Shown here piece by piece: positions 16,267 to 25,615 of a stretch of DNA of 64,000 nt. The stretch spans positions 1-64,000 of the forward strand of contig JAFPYR010000096.1 of NCBI GenBank assembly GCA_017412115.1. The letters are read 5' to 3'. The first letter of the stretch is position 1, and each line of letters starts with the position of its first letter. Source of the stretch: Bacteroidales bacterium (GTDB lineage Bacteria; Bacteroidota; Bacteroidia; Bacteroidales; UBA3824). The translations under genes were made by a program, and so were the position numbers. The notes beneath the pieces are model-generated. The model saw nothing but the letters and a program-made list of their open reading frames with translations, ran no database searches and was not told the origin of the DNA.

Positions 16267-17262
16267 TTATATTCTGATTCCGGCAAGTGAAATGTCATCG
16301 ACCTGAATATGACCTTTTACCCACTGCTCAACAGTATTACTGATATAATTTTTCTGTTCTAAAGCAGAAAGCTGACAGATTTCTTCAAACATTTTTTCAA
16401 GACGTTTTGAACCGAATTTTTGGTCTTTATCACCGCCAAACTGACTTTGAAGACTGTCTGTCGTAAAAAATACCATATCGCCTTTTTTGATTTCATAACT
16501 TTGCTCCGTAAAAGGTAAATTGCCCTTCATAGACCAACCTACCGGAATTTTATCGCCTTTAAGAATATTAATTTTGCCGTCGCTAAAAATATACAAATGC
16601 TGATTAGCACCGCTAAACAACAGATTATCATTATTTTTATTAAAAGCAACAAGCGTAATATTAAGACCGTCGTTGATACTCTCTAAGTTGCCTTGCCCTG
16701 AATTAAGCGAAGAAATAATACCTTCACGCATCCTTTCCAAAATCTCAGAAGTATGAATTGTTTCATCAGTGTAACGCACTGAAAGTTGTTCACTCAAAAT
16801 AGAAATCCCAAGCATCGTAAGGAAACCGCCCGGAATACCATGACCGGCACAATCCGCCAAAGCAAAAACCTTAAAATTCTCAATTTCAAAGGCTTTGTAA
16901 AAATCACCACTCACTGTACTATGAGTGAGAGTATAAATAAAAGCCGTAGGAAATATTTTCAACAATTCGCTGTCCTGCGTAAAGGCCGCCTCTTGAATAC
17001 GACGGGCGTAACGAAGACTTGACATTGTTTCGTCTTTCAACGTGTTAAGAGATTTCTGTTTTTTGTCAAGTTCCGCTGATAATTTTTCTGCCTCTTGTTT
17101 AAGGTTTTCCACTTCTTGAAATTTTACCGGAACTTTTTTATCAAGCGCAGTTTTGGTTTCATGCCTTTGTTTTGCAATTTTTATTTTCTTAAAATACTGA
17201 AAAACAAAAATTGCCGCAAGCAAGATTACAACAATCAACAATATGAAATTTAATATATTCAT
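16267..17262 (-). CDS. Membrane-anchored SpoIIE-type PP2C phosphatase (1)
   Basis: 331 residues. One N-terminal membrane helix (about 4-24), a coiled coil (about 45-85), then a SpoIIE domain: YARRIQEA, SGDFY (metal Asp), ADCAGHGIPGGFLTMLG and DDISLAGIRI at the end. The third metal motif reads TTDSLQSQFGG rather than the usual TDGIQDQFGG, but the Asp is kept. SpoIIE-type phosphatases normally dephosphorylate STAS-domain anti-anti-sigma factors or other Ser/Thr targets. 37 bases after the next PP2C gene, so one operon; no kinase or STAS gene adjoins. Confidence 0.85.
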   Translation of the reverse strand: MNILNFILLIVVILLAAIFVFQYFKKIKIAKQRHETKTALDKKVPVKFQEVENLKQEAEKLSAELDKKQKSLNTLKDETMSSLRYARRIQEAAFTQDSELLKIFPTAFIYTLTHSTVSGDFYKAFEIENFKVFALADCAGHGIPGGFLTMLGISILSEQLSVRYTDETIHTSEILERMREGIISSLNSGQGNLESINDGLNITLVAFNKNNDNLLFSGANQHLYIFSDGKINILKGDKIPVGWSMKGNLPFTEQSYEIKKGDMVFFTTDSLQSQFGGDKDQKFGSKRLEKMFEEICQLSALEQKNYISNTVEQWVKGHIQVDDISLAGIRI

Positions 17263-17299
17263 AATAGCAGCAGATTTTTCTTTAGCATTTTTCTTAAAA

Positions 17300-18361
17300 C
17301 TATATCCGCAAACCGATTAAAGTTTGGTCATCGAATTGCTCTTGAGAGTCTTTCCATTCGGTAATCGTTTTTAATGCGGTTTGATATTGCTCTGACAAAT
17401 CCAAAGGTGCAATATCGCCAAGCATTTTTTGAAGGCGTTTTGTCATAAATTTTTGCTCCAAAGGTCCGCCGATTTGGTCTTGGATACCGTCGCTGCAAAA
17501 ATAAATCATATCACCTGCCTTTAAATCGCAAGTTTGCATTTCATAATTTTCGTTTTGCTTAGGATGACGTCCAACAGGCATTCTATCGCCTTTGAACCTT
17601 TCAATTTCGCCACCTTGGAAAACATACAAATTATGATTGGCAAGCGAAAAATTGATTTTTGTTTTCTCCTTATTAAAAACAACCAACGTAATATCCATTC
17701 CGTCAGAAAATTCAAAAGTATCGTCATTATCGTTTTTTTCGGCAAGCGATGCGATTATAAAACTTCTTAATTTTGACAAAATTTCAGCCGTGTTGATTTC
17801 GTTGGAATTATAACATTTTGAAAGTCTGTCCCTTACGGCTGTAATACAAAACATCGTTAAAAAACCGCCCGGCACACCGTGTCCCGTACAATCGGCAACT
17901 ACCACAACACTAAGATTTTCCAATTGTTCAACCGTATAAAAATCACCGCTGACAATATCCTTTGGACAATAATAAACAAAGCTTTGAGGAAAAACCTTTT
18001 TAAAAGCCTCAGGATTAGGAATTACAGAACGCTGAATCCGTTCAGCGTATCTGACTCCGACATGAAACTCTTTTTCGTATTCATTATAATCCTTAGTAAC
18101 TGATTGTATTTTAAGAGTTTTCTCTTTAATAATATTTTTTAATGAATTTATTTCATAGGTTATATTATTGTCCTTAGTTTCAAAATCTTCTTTTTCAGCC
18201 TCATAACATTTTCCCCTCACAAAATTTTGTTTCGACAAAAAAATATTCATCAAAACAAAAAAAATTGTAAGCAACAAAAATATTATCGTTAAAACATTGA
18301 ATATCATATTGTTTTTATTTTTTTTAAGGATATATGACAAAAATATTGCCATAATAGCCAA
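17300..18361 (-). CDS. Membrane-anchored SpoIIE-type PP2C phosphatase (2)
   Basis: 353 residues and clearly a paralogue of the downstream gene. N-terminal hydrophobic segments (about 1-12 and 19-42), coiled coil (about 50-100) and a SpoIIE domain with YAERIQRSVIP, VSGDFY, VADCTGHGVPGGFLTMF, CSDGIQDQIGG and the final DDQTLIGLRI. All four metal-binding motifs are intact. An internal ATG at residue 19 is an alternative start. The gene is divergent from the GH2 gene. Target unknown. Confidence 0.85.
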   Translation of the reverse strand: MAIMAIFLSYILKKNKNNMIFNVLTIIFLLLTIFFVLMNIFLSKQNFVRGKCYEAEKEDFETKDNNITYEINSLKNIIKEKTLKIQSVTKDYNEYEKEFHVGVRYAERIQRSVIPNPEAFKKVFPQSFVYYCPKDIVSGDFYTVEQLENLSVVVVADCTGHGVPGGFLTMFCITAVRDRLSKCYNSNEINTAEILSKLRSFIIASLAEKNDNDDTFEFSDGMDITLVVFNKEKTKINFSLANHNLYVFQGGEIERFKGDRMPVGRHPKQNENYEMQTCDLKAGDMIYFCSDGIQDQIGGPLEQKFMTKRLQKMLGDIAPLDLSEQYQTALKTITEWKDSQEQFDDQTLIGLRI

Positions 18362-18451
18362 AAAAAAGAAAAAATTATTACTTGAAGATAGATTAGTTTC
18401 ATACTTTATTTATTACATTTGCAATAAAAAATACCAATTAACATTCAAAAT

Positions 18452-20944
18452 ATGCGAACATTAAAATTAATGCTTTTAACAGCTGCGGCTTTTTCCATAG
18501 GCTGCAACATCAACAACGAAAAAAACATCAGAGAGGTTGAAAAATTCAATTACGATTGGAAATTTTCGCTCAACGCCGATTCCTTAGCAACCGTTAAAGA
18601 TTTCGATGACAAAAACTGGCGCACTCTTGATGTTCCTCACGACTGGTCAATCGAAGGCGAGTTCAAAGAAGACAACCCCGCAACAGCAGGCGGAGGAGCA
18701 TTGCCCGGCGGTTACGGAGTTTATAGAAAACATTTTTCTCTTAATGCCGAAGACAGCACAAAACAAGTTTTTATCTGCTTTGACGGTATTTATTGGCAAA
18801 GCACGGTTTATGTTAACGGACAAAAAATAGGTTTTCGTCCTAACGGTTATGTCAGTTTTGAATACGACATCACACCTTATTTAAATTATTCAAAAGAAAA
18901 CATCATTGCCGTTACCGTTAATAACACAAATCAGCCGAACTCACGTTGGTATTCGGGTTCGGGAATTTACAGAAACGTCTTTTTGAAAAAGGTTAACAAA
19001 ACGCATTTCGTTGAACCTGAGATTTTTATCACGGCATCTGAGATTACGGAAAATTCTGCGAAAATAAACATTAACGCTCAAATCACGGGCGAGGGTCAAT
19101 ACGATTTTGCTGTTAAAATAAAAAATCCCGACGGAACAACCGCTAACGAAATTAACGAGAAAATTTCAGCCGGCGAACTCAAAAAATTAGAAAAAATCTC
19201 CGTCAAAAATCCGCAACTTTGGTCGCCTGAGACCCCGAAAATCTATTCCGCTGAATTTTTAATCAAAAAAGACGGAAAAGTTTTGGATAATTATACTCAA
19301 ACTTTCGGAATCAGAAGTTTTAGTTTTGACAACAAAGAAGGTTTTAAACTCAACGGCAAAGTCGTAAGAATCAACGGTGTATGCAATCATCACGACCTCG
19401 GTGCGCTCGGTACGGCAATCAATCATAGGGCTTTGGAGCGTCAGTTGGAAATCCTAAAAAATATGGGTTGCAACGCTATCCGCACATCTCACAACCCGCC
19501 CGCAAAAGAACTTTTAAATCTTTGTGATTCAATGGGTTTTATTGTTATGGACGAGGCTTTTGATATGTGGGCAAAGAAAAAATCGCCTTACGATTACGCA
19601 CAATATTTCCCCTCTTGGCACGAAAGAGATTTGGAAGATTTTATCAAACGCGATCGAAATCACCCCTCTGTTATAATCTGGTCTATCGGAAACGAAATTC
19701 TCGAACAATGGCAGGATATCAACACCGATACTCTTGACATCGCAAAAGCAAATTTAATGTTCAATTTTGCGGCTCAACTCTCCAACAAAGATGCCGATAC
19801 AAAAGAAATTCATATTAATTCACTGCTTTGCAAAAAATTAGTGGATTTTGTCAAAGCCATTGACCCGACACGTCCCGTTACAACGGGCAACAACGAAACC
19901 GAACCTTCAAACCTTTTGTTCAAGGCTAACGCTTTGGATATTATCGGCTTTAATTATCATGAATATAACTGGGGCGAGGTTTTCAAAGAGAAATTTCCAA
20001 ATATGCCTTTGATTATTACCGAATCAACCTCAGCACTTCAAACACGCGGACACTACATCGCTCCTGCTGACACAGAATATCTTTGGCCAAAACGTTGGGA
20101 TTTACCTTTTGAAACTCCCGACCACAAATGTTCGGCATACGACAACACCCGTGCACCTTGGGGTTCAACTCACGAGACAACATTAAAAGCCTTTATGAAA
20201 TATCCATGGGTTTCGGGAATTTTTGTTTGGACAGGTTTTGATTATTTGGGCGAACCGACTCCATACGGTTGGCCGTCAAGAAGTTCGTATTTCGGAATCA
20301 TAGATTTGGCTGGTTTTGAAAAAGACGTCTATTACCTTTATCAAAGCCTTTGGACCAACAAGGACGTTTTACATCTTTTGCCGCATTGGAATTGGAATGA
20401 AGGTGATGTGATTGATGTTTGGGCATATTCAAATGCCGAGGAAGTGGAACTTTTCTTAAACGGAGAGTCGTTAGGAAAGAAAAAACTTTCTGACAGAGGC
20501 GATAAACTGCATTTTTCATGGAAAGTGCCATTCAAAGCCGGTGAATTGAAAGCTATCGGCAAACGCGGCGGCAGAGAATTTTCTCAAATAATTAAAACCG
20601 CTCAAAAAGCCTCTCAACTTGTTTTGACTCCCGACAGAGAAACAATAAATGCAGACGGAGAAGATTTATGTTTTATAACGGTAAACTTAACGGACGAAAA
20701 CGGTACAATTGACCCGAAGGCTTGCAATATGATAAACTTTTCAATCGAAGGACCGGGCGAGATTATCGGTCTTGACAACGGCGACGAGGTCTGTCATGAA
20801 AGTTTCAAAGGCAATTCGCACTCGGCTTTCAACGGAAAATGTCTCTGCATCGTAAAATCAAAACGCGGAGAAAAAGGCGTTGTTAAAATTAAAGCCCAAG
20901 CAGAAGGCATTAAGGATGCAACAGTAAGTTTTAACACGAAATAA
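18452..20944 (+). CDS. GH2 beta-galactosidase-like lipoprotein
   Basis: 830 residues. Lipoprotein signal ending SIGC (Cys18). Domain order: GH2 sugar-binding (about 30-185; VPHDWSIEGEF), immunoglobulin-like (190-290), TIM barrel (295-580) with acid/base Glu415 in SIGNE and nucleophile Glu524 in IITES, then a DUF4982-like and an Ig-like C-terminal region. The barrel also shows NHHDLGALG and RTSHNPP, typical of beta-galactosidases. It acts on non-reducing beta-galactosyl groups, presumably in the periplasm or at the surface. A -7-like box TACATTTG lies at 18414-18421. Confidence 0.9.
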   Translation: MRTLKLMLLTAAAFSIGCNINNEKNIREVEKFNYDWKFSLNADSLATVKDFDDKNWRTLDVPHDWSIEGEFKEDNPATAGGGALPGGYGVYRKHFSLNAEDSTKQVFICFDGIYWQSTVYVNGQKIGFRPNGYVSFEYDITPYLNYSKENIIAVTVNNTNQPNSRWYSGSGIYRNVFLKKVNKTHFVEPEIFITASEITENSAKININAQITGEGQYDFAVKIKNPDGTTANEINEKISAGELKKLEKISVKNPQLWSPETPKIYSAEFLIKKDGKVLDNYTQTFGIRSFSFDNKEGFKLNGKVVRINGVCNHHDLGALGTAINHRALERQLEILKNMGCNAIRTSHNPPAKELLNLCDSMGFIVMDEAFDMWAKKKSPYDYAQYFPSWHERDLEDFIKRDRNHPSVIIWSIGNEILEQWQDINTDTLDIAKANLMFNFAAQLSNKDADTKEIHINSLLCKKLVDFVKAIDPTRPVTTGNNETEPSNLLFKANALDIIGFNYHEYNWGEVFKEKFPNMPLIITESTSALQTRGHYIAPADTEYLWPKRWDLPFETPDHKCSAYDNTRAPWGSTHETTLKAFMKYPWVSGIFVWTGFDYLGEPTPYGWPSRSSYFGIIDLAGFEKDVYYLYQSLWTNKDVLHLLPHWNWNEGDVIDVWAYSNAEEVELFLNGESLGKKKLSDRGDKLHFSWKVPFKAGELKAIGKRGGREFSQIIKTAQKASQLVLTPDRETINADGEDLCFITVNLTDENGTIDPKACNMINFSIEGPGEIIGLDNGDEVCHESFKGNSHSAFNGKCLCIVKSKRGEKGVVKIKAQAEGIKDATVSFNTK

Positions 20945-20974
20945 AAAATCTCTTTGCACGAGAAATTTTCAAAG

Positions 20975-21036
20975 AAATCGGAATATTATTTCTAATAACG
21001 AAAAATTCTTTGGAAAAATATTCCGATTTTATTTTT
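20975..21036 (+). terminator. Terminator after GH2 gene
   Basis: Arms aaatcggaatat and atattccgattt, separated by about 30 bases that can also pair weakly (aaagaa/ttcttt), followed by a T-rich run. Confidence 0.7.
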
Positions 21037-21040
21037 TCTC

Positions 21041-21071
21041 TTGGCAAAAAAATCTAAACAGCATAAATTTG
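21041..21071 (+). promoter_or_regulatory. Promoter of cysK
   Basis: TTGG (21041-21044) and TAAATTTG (21064-21071) with 19 bases between, 36 bases before the start codon. Good fit to the Bacteroidota consensus at the -7 box, partial at -33. Confidence 0.6.
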
Positions 21072-21107
21072 CAGCATAATAATTAATTCATAAAAACTAA
21101 TAGCAAA

Positions 21108-22046
21108 ATGAGTAAAATTATAGAAAGTTCATTAGAGTTAATCGGAAAGACTCCGATTTTGAAACTTAACAAGTATTCAAAAGCATCAGGTATTACAAAC
21201 GCAACAATTCTTGCGAAACTTGAATATCTCAATCCTGCCGGCTCTGTAAAAGACCGTATCGCATTAGCAATGATTGAAGATGCAGAAAAGAAAGGCCTTT
21301 TGAAATCCGGTGCAACAATTATAGAACCGACTTCCGGCAATACAGGTATCGGACTTGCAGCCGTAGCCGCAGCAAAAGGTTACAAAGCGATTTTAACGCT
21401 TCCCGAAACGATGAGCGTAGAGCGCAGAAATCTTCTTAAAGCTTACGGAGCAGAAATTGTTTTGACAGAGGGCGCAAAAGGTATGAAAGGCGCAATCGCA
21501 AAAGCAGAAGAGTTGAAAAAAGAAATTCCGGGTTCGGTTATTCTCGGACAGTTTGTAAACCCTGCAAATCCGAAAGTACATTTTGAAACCACAGGTCCTG
21601 AAATTTGGGATCAAACAGATGGAAAAGTTGATATTTTTGTAGCCGGAGTCGGTACCGGCGGTACACTTACCGGCGTTGGTGAATTTTTGAAATCTAAAAA
21701 ACCTGAAGTAAAAATCATTGCCGTAGAACCCGCAACCTCTCCCGTTTTGTCAAAAGGCACAGCCGGAGCACATAAAATTCAGGGTATCGGCGCAGGTTTT
21801 GTTCCCGAAACACTTAACACTAACATTTACGACGAAGTAATAGCTATTGAAAACGAAGACGCATTCACCGAGGGCAGAAAATTTGCCGTAAGTGAAGGTA
21901 TCTTGGTCGGAATTTCTTCAGGAGCTGCGCTCAAAGCTGCCGCAATCTTGGCTCAACGTCCTGAAAACAAAGGCAAAAACATCGTAGTTCTTTTGCCCGA
22001 TTCCGGCGACAGATATTTATCTACGCCTTTGTTCTCCAATAATTAA
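21108..22046 (+). CDS. cysK: Cysteine synthase (O-acetylserine sulfhydrylase)
   Basis: 312 residues, PLP fold type II. The PLP lysine is Lys48 in NPAGSVKDR; the substrate loop [11 protein letters not shown] and the glycine-rich phosphate site [12 protein letters not shown] are present. It makes L-cysteine from O-acetylserine and sulfide in the cytoplasm. Single-gene unit with its own promoter and terminator. Length and motifs match CysK rather than cystathionine beta-synthase. Confidence 0.96.
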   Translation: MSKIIESSLELIGKTPILKLNKYSKASGITNATILAKLEYLNPAGSVKDRIALAMIEDAEKKGLLKSGATIIEPTSGNTGIGLAAVAAAKGYKAILTLPETMSVERRNLLKAYGAEIVLTEGAKGMKGAIAKAEELKKEIPGSVILGQFVNPANPKVHFETTGPEIWDQTDGKVDIFVAGVGTGGTLTGVGEFLKSKKPEVKIIAVEPATSPVLSKGTAGAHKIQGIGAGFVPETLNTNIYDEVIAIENEDAFTEGRKFAVSEGILVGISSGAALKAAAILAQRPENKGKNIVVLLPDSGDRYLSTPLFSNN

Positions 22047-22070
22047 GAGTTCTGATGCCATAATAAAAGT

Positions 22071-22110
22071 AAAGAAAAGTCGCAAGTACCATGCGACTTT
22101 TCTTATTTTT
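22071..22110. terminator. Terminator between cysK and the CE6-like gene
   Basis: aagaaaagtcgca / tgcgacttttctt stem with a 7-base loop, A-rich on the left and T-rich on the right; can act in both directions. Confidence 0.85.
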
Positions 22111-22119
22111 ATCATTTTT

Positions 22120-23220
22120 TTATAAATTCACTTGTTTTGGGATTCTTTCGTTTTTATCCGTCTTAAAAATCAAAATTATCCTATCCTCAGAATATTTTTT
22201 AAGACTGATTTTAAAAGTTTTTTTACCCTTAACAGCTATAGTTTTGAGTTTTTCGCCGGAATAACTTACTAAATCAACACTGTTAATAACAACTTTGGAG
22301 TCCACAAAAGCCGTTTTGTCGGAGAGTTTTACCGAAATTTCAGGAACAGTGATTTTGGTATCGGTCTGAAGTTTTGAATCTTTGTCATCAGGAACATCAT
22401 AACCGTAAAGTTGTAACATTTTAATAGCGTAACGTGTTCCCAAACGTTTGTAACCTTCCTTTGAAAAATGCACGTTGTCCTCACTTGCCTTGCAACCGTA
22501 ACTTGCTATCGGATAAGCAGAAGGAATATAATCGTGAATTTTATCAATCGTAGGATTAGCATGAGCACAAACGCCGTTTTGATCCGCACCGATAGTCTCG
22601 CCAACAAGCAAAGGCACGTCCTCGGCTTTAAGATTGAGTTCCGTTAAAAGATTTTCATAAATCTCTTTCATTTTAATAAGCCAACGCTCACTGTAAGCAT
22701 CGGTTTCGCCCTGATGATAAATTATTCCTTTGATAACACCGTCTTTTTGTGCTTTTTTAGCACATTCGATAAGACGAGATAGTGGATCGCCGTCGTATTT
22801 TTTCACCTCATTACGTTGCCAATCGGGTCTGATGGTGTCAATATAATTTTTGCTCAACTCTTTATGAAAAAGATCTGAAGCACAACCGTTTACAGCAACA
22901 ACCAGAGTGCCGACCTTAATATTTTCCGGCAAAGTTTCCAAAAGTCGACGGGCAAAAAAGTCTGAGGGTCCTAACTTTGACCAACGCTTGCAAAGTGGCG
23001 GAACTCCTTGACGCCACTCGCCTATTTTGCGGTCGTCATCATTACAAGTCGCCATATTAAAAAATCTCGGACTCACAATACTATCGCTACTATCGTAAGG
23101 GGCTTGTCCGTACATATTAGACTGTCCCAAACACAAATAAATGTAAAAATTTTTGTCTTGACCAAAGCCACTGATTGTCAAGAACATAAGCATTAATGTA
23201 ATTGATAAAAAACGTCTCAT
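22120..23220 (-). CDS. CE6-like carbohydrate esterase (acetylxylan esterase type, SGNH fold)
   Basis: 366 residues with a signal peptide (1-20, ending GFGQ). Serine nucleophile Ser34 in LGQSNM, YHQGETD (168-174) and the Asp248/His251 pair in EDNVHFSKEGY complete the catalytic set of CE6/SASA esterases, which remove O-acetyl groups from xylan or other glycans. A beta-rich C-terminal region (about 285-366) follows. Given the GH67 gene, acetylxylan is a reasonable substrate (inference). Confidence 0.85.
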   Translation of the reverse strand: MRRFLSITLMLMFLTISGFGQDKNFYIYLCLGQSNMYGQAPYDSSDSIVSPRFFNMATCNDDDRKIGEWRQGVPPLCKRWSKLGPSDFFARRLLETLPENIKVGTLVVAVNGCASDLFHKELSKNYIDTIRPDWQRNEVKKYDGDPLSRLIECAKKAQKDGVIKGIIYHQGETDAYSERWLIKMKEIYENLLTELNLKAEDVPLLVGETIGADQNGVCAHANPTIDKIHDYIPSAYPIASYGCKASEDNVHFSKEGYKRLGTRYAIKMLQLYGYDVPDDKDSKLQTDTKITVPEISVKLSDKTAFVDSKVVINSVDLVSYSGEKLKTIAVKGKKTFKISLKKYSEDRIILIFKTDKNERIPKQVNL

Positions 23221-23251
23221 ATTTTATAAAAATTAGTAATTAATTATAGTC

Positions 23252-25453
23252 TTAAACTACAACGGCAGCCATTGTCATATCATCGGTTTGAGATCTACCG
23301 TTACGCCATTTTTCAATCTCCCCGTCAATAATATTTTTTTGAACGGGAAGCGGTTGAGAATTAATTTTTATTAAAAGTGCGACAAGTTTTTTGCCTGAAA
23401 ATTTCACACCTAAATCATTACCCGATCCGCCGAACTGATCTTGAATACCGTCAGTATACATATAAACAATGTCGCCTTTTTGCAAATCCATTGTAAAAGT
23501 CGTAAAATGGTCTTTTTCGTAATAATAACGTCCCACGGGCATCTTGTCACCAATAAGTTTTATGTGCTGCGAGCCCCTGATAATACAAGCCTTGAGATTT
23601 GCCGCCGAATAATAAAGCTTCAAATTTTCAAAATCGAAACAGCAAATTATCATATCCATACCATCAGAAACGGTAAGTCCGTCGTCAGCGGAATTAACCA
23701 GAGTATTCAAAACAGCAGCTTTCATTTCGTCCATAACAAATCCCGGATTTTCGGCATCTTGTTCCGTTACCAAAAATTCCTTCAACGAAGAAATACCGAG
23801 CATCGAAAGAAATCCGCCCGGGACGCCGTGTCCCGTACAATCGGCAACCACAAAAACCTTGTATTTTCCGCATTTTGCCGCATAATAAAAATCTCCGCTA
23901 ACAATATCCCGCGGAGAATAAAAAACAAAATTATTAGGGAAAAGTTTGTTAATATCCTCCTCAGAAGGAATAGCCGCCCTTTGAATCCTTTGTGCATAAC
24001 CCAAACTGCCGACAATTTCATTCCGTTGATTTTCGATTTCATCACGCTGCGCCTCAATTTCGGTTTTCTGCTGATGAAGAATTTCGTTTTTTACCATCAA
24101 CTCTTTGTTAGCCTGACGCTTTACGAAAAAGACTCTGAGAATCAACCCCGAACCGATTAAAAGCGAAACCAAAAGCAAACGCATCCTACGAGTCTGCTCC
24201 CTGTGAAGTTTTTCATCGTTTTCTCTATCAAGCCTTTCCAACATCATAGTCTGTTCGGTTTTTGCGTCCGCCAAAACGGTCATCGAACTATCGTTAATGT
24301 TAGCCAAAGCACATTTATATTCTTTTATGACAGCCTCGTATGCATTTTGATAATCGCCCAACAGATAATAAATATCTTTTAATTTGCCGTAATATTCACC
24401 TAATTTCAACAAGGATTCCTCGTCGCTTAAATATTTTTTCAAATTAATCAAGGCTTTTAAAGCCTCGTCATAACGCTTATAAAATTTCATATATTCGACG
24501 TAAGTGTAAGTTACGTCCAAATAATCGTTATAATAACCGTTTTTCAAAAAGAAAAGCGCAGCCTCGCGGCAATAAAAATGGCAGCTGTCAGCATATTTTT
24601 TGTCCTTTGTTCCCTCGGCAAGTCTTATAAAAACGTTAGAGAGAAGTCCGTAAGAATTATATTTTTGATCGCTTTCGATGGAATCCTGCAAAAAAATAGC
24701 CCTTGAAAGATAATATTTTGCAGCCGAGAGTCTGTAATAAGAAGTGTCAGAGGTCGAAACGATTAATTCACCAAGTCTGAACAAATCCATTGCGTAACGC
24801 TCCGTATTTCCCGTTATGGAATCTATCTCCATGGCTTTCCAATAATATTTTTCGGCTTCTTGATAAAAATTCATATCGGAACTTGTGCGTCCTAATGCCT
24901 CATAACAACCCGCAACAGAGGCGGAATCATTAAGTTTTGCGCTAATTTGCAACGACTTATTAAAATAATGATAAGCACTATCGCTCTTGTTCATATCTCT
25001 GAAAACTTGAGCCAAAGCTTTATAATATTCCGCAAGCAATTTTTCATCAGAAGTTTTTTGGACAAGCGGGATACTTTTTTTCATATATTCCCATGCCTTA
25101 CGCGGTTCGTTCATGCGGGAATAATACCAAGCAATACGTTTATAATTTTCTGCAATTAAAACATTTTCATTTTTATCACAAAACTCCAAAGAAAGAAGGG
25201 AATATTTCTTAACAGTGTCAATATTAATAGCAATTAAGGCAATTTGATTATAATATTTAGATTTAAGATTAGCAGAGGTTTTAGAATCAATACGATTCAA
25301 AATACTGTCGATTTTCAATTGCACCAAATCCTGCTGCTCTTTCCCTGCCCCTTGAGCGTAAAGCTCTTGAAAGCAAGTCGATACAACCACCGCAAAGCAG
25401 ATAAAAACCCGCAATGTATGAATTAAAAATACTATTTTTTTGGATTTTCTCAT
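23252..25453 (-). CDS. TPR-containing membrane SpoIIE-type PP2C phosphatase (3)
   Basis: About 733 residues from the start at 25453 (an in-frame ATG at 25489 precedes the signal sequence and is less likely). Order: signal peptide, about 6-8 TPR repeats in a periplasmic sensor region (about 50-410), one membrane helix (about 430-450), a coiled coil, then a SpoIIE domain with YAQRIQRAAIP, VSGDFYY, VADCTGHGVPGGFLSMLG, YTDGIQDQFGG and DDMTMAAVVV. All metal motifs intact. A typical Bacteroidota one-component sensor phosphatase; signal and target are unknown. Divergent from the large Hsp70-like gene. Confidence 0.87.
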   Translation of the reverse strand: MRKSKKIVFLIHTLRVFICFAVVVSTCFQELYAQGAGKEQQDLVQLKIDSILNRIDSKTSANLKSKYYNQIALIAINIDTVKKYSLLSLEFCDKNENVLIAENYKRIAWYYSRMNEPRKAWEYMKKSIPLVQKTSDEKLLAEYYKALAQVFRDMNKSDSAYHYFNKSLQISAKLNDSASVAGCYEALGRTSSDMNFYQEAEKYYWKAMEIDSITGNTERYAMDLFRLGELIVSTSDTSYYRLSAAKYYLSRAIFLQDSIESDQKYNSYGLLSNVFIRLAEGTKDKKYADSCHFYCREAALFFLKNGYYNDYLDVTYTYVEYMKFYKRYDEALKALINLKKYLSDEESLLKLGEYYGKLKDIYYLLGDYQNAYEAVIKEYKCALANINDSSMTVLADAKTEQTMMLERLDRENDEKLHREQTRRMRLLLVSLLIGSGLILRVFFVKRQANKELMVKNEILHQQKTEIEAQRDEIENQRNEIVGSLGYAQRIQRAAIPSEEDINKLFPNNFVFYSPRDIVSGDFYYAAKCGKYKVFVVADCTGHGVPGGFLSMLGISSLKEFLVTEQDAENPGFVMDEMKAAVLNTLVNSADDGLTVSDGMDMIICCFDFENLKLYYSAANLKACIIRGSQHIKLIGDKMPVGRYYYEKDHFTTFTMDLQKGDIVYMYTDGIQDQFGGSGNDLGVKFSGKKLVALLIKINSQPLPVQKNIIDGEIEKWRNGRSQTDDMTMAAVVV

Positions 25454-25615
25454 TCCGGTCGTTAAAGTTTTTTGCTGCGAATATAACAAAAAGAAAGCAC
25501 ATAAAAAAATAAAGTAAAAAATTAACTAAAAATTTTTATTAAGCTGTAACTCATTTTTTTATTTTTTTTCAAAAAAAACTTTTATATTCGCAAACCGATA
25601 ATTAACGAAAAAATT

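Noticed and set aside
23441..24160. 239-codon + strand frame in the TPR-phosphatase gene
   Set aside because: Antisense to a conserved SpoIIE domain; long only because of codon bias on the other strand.
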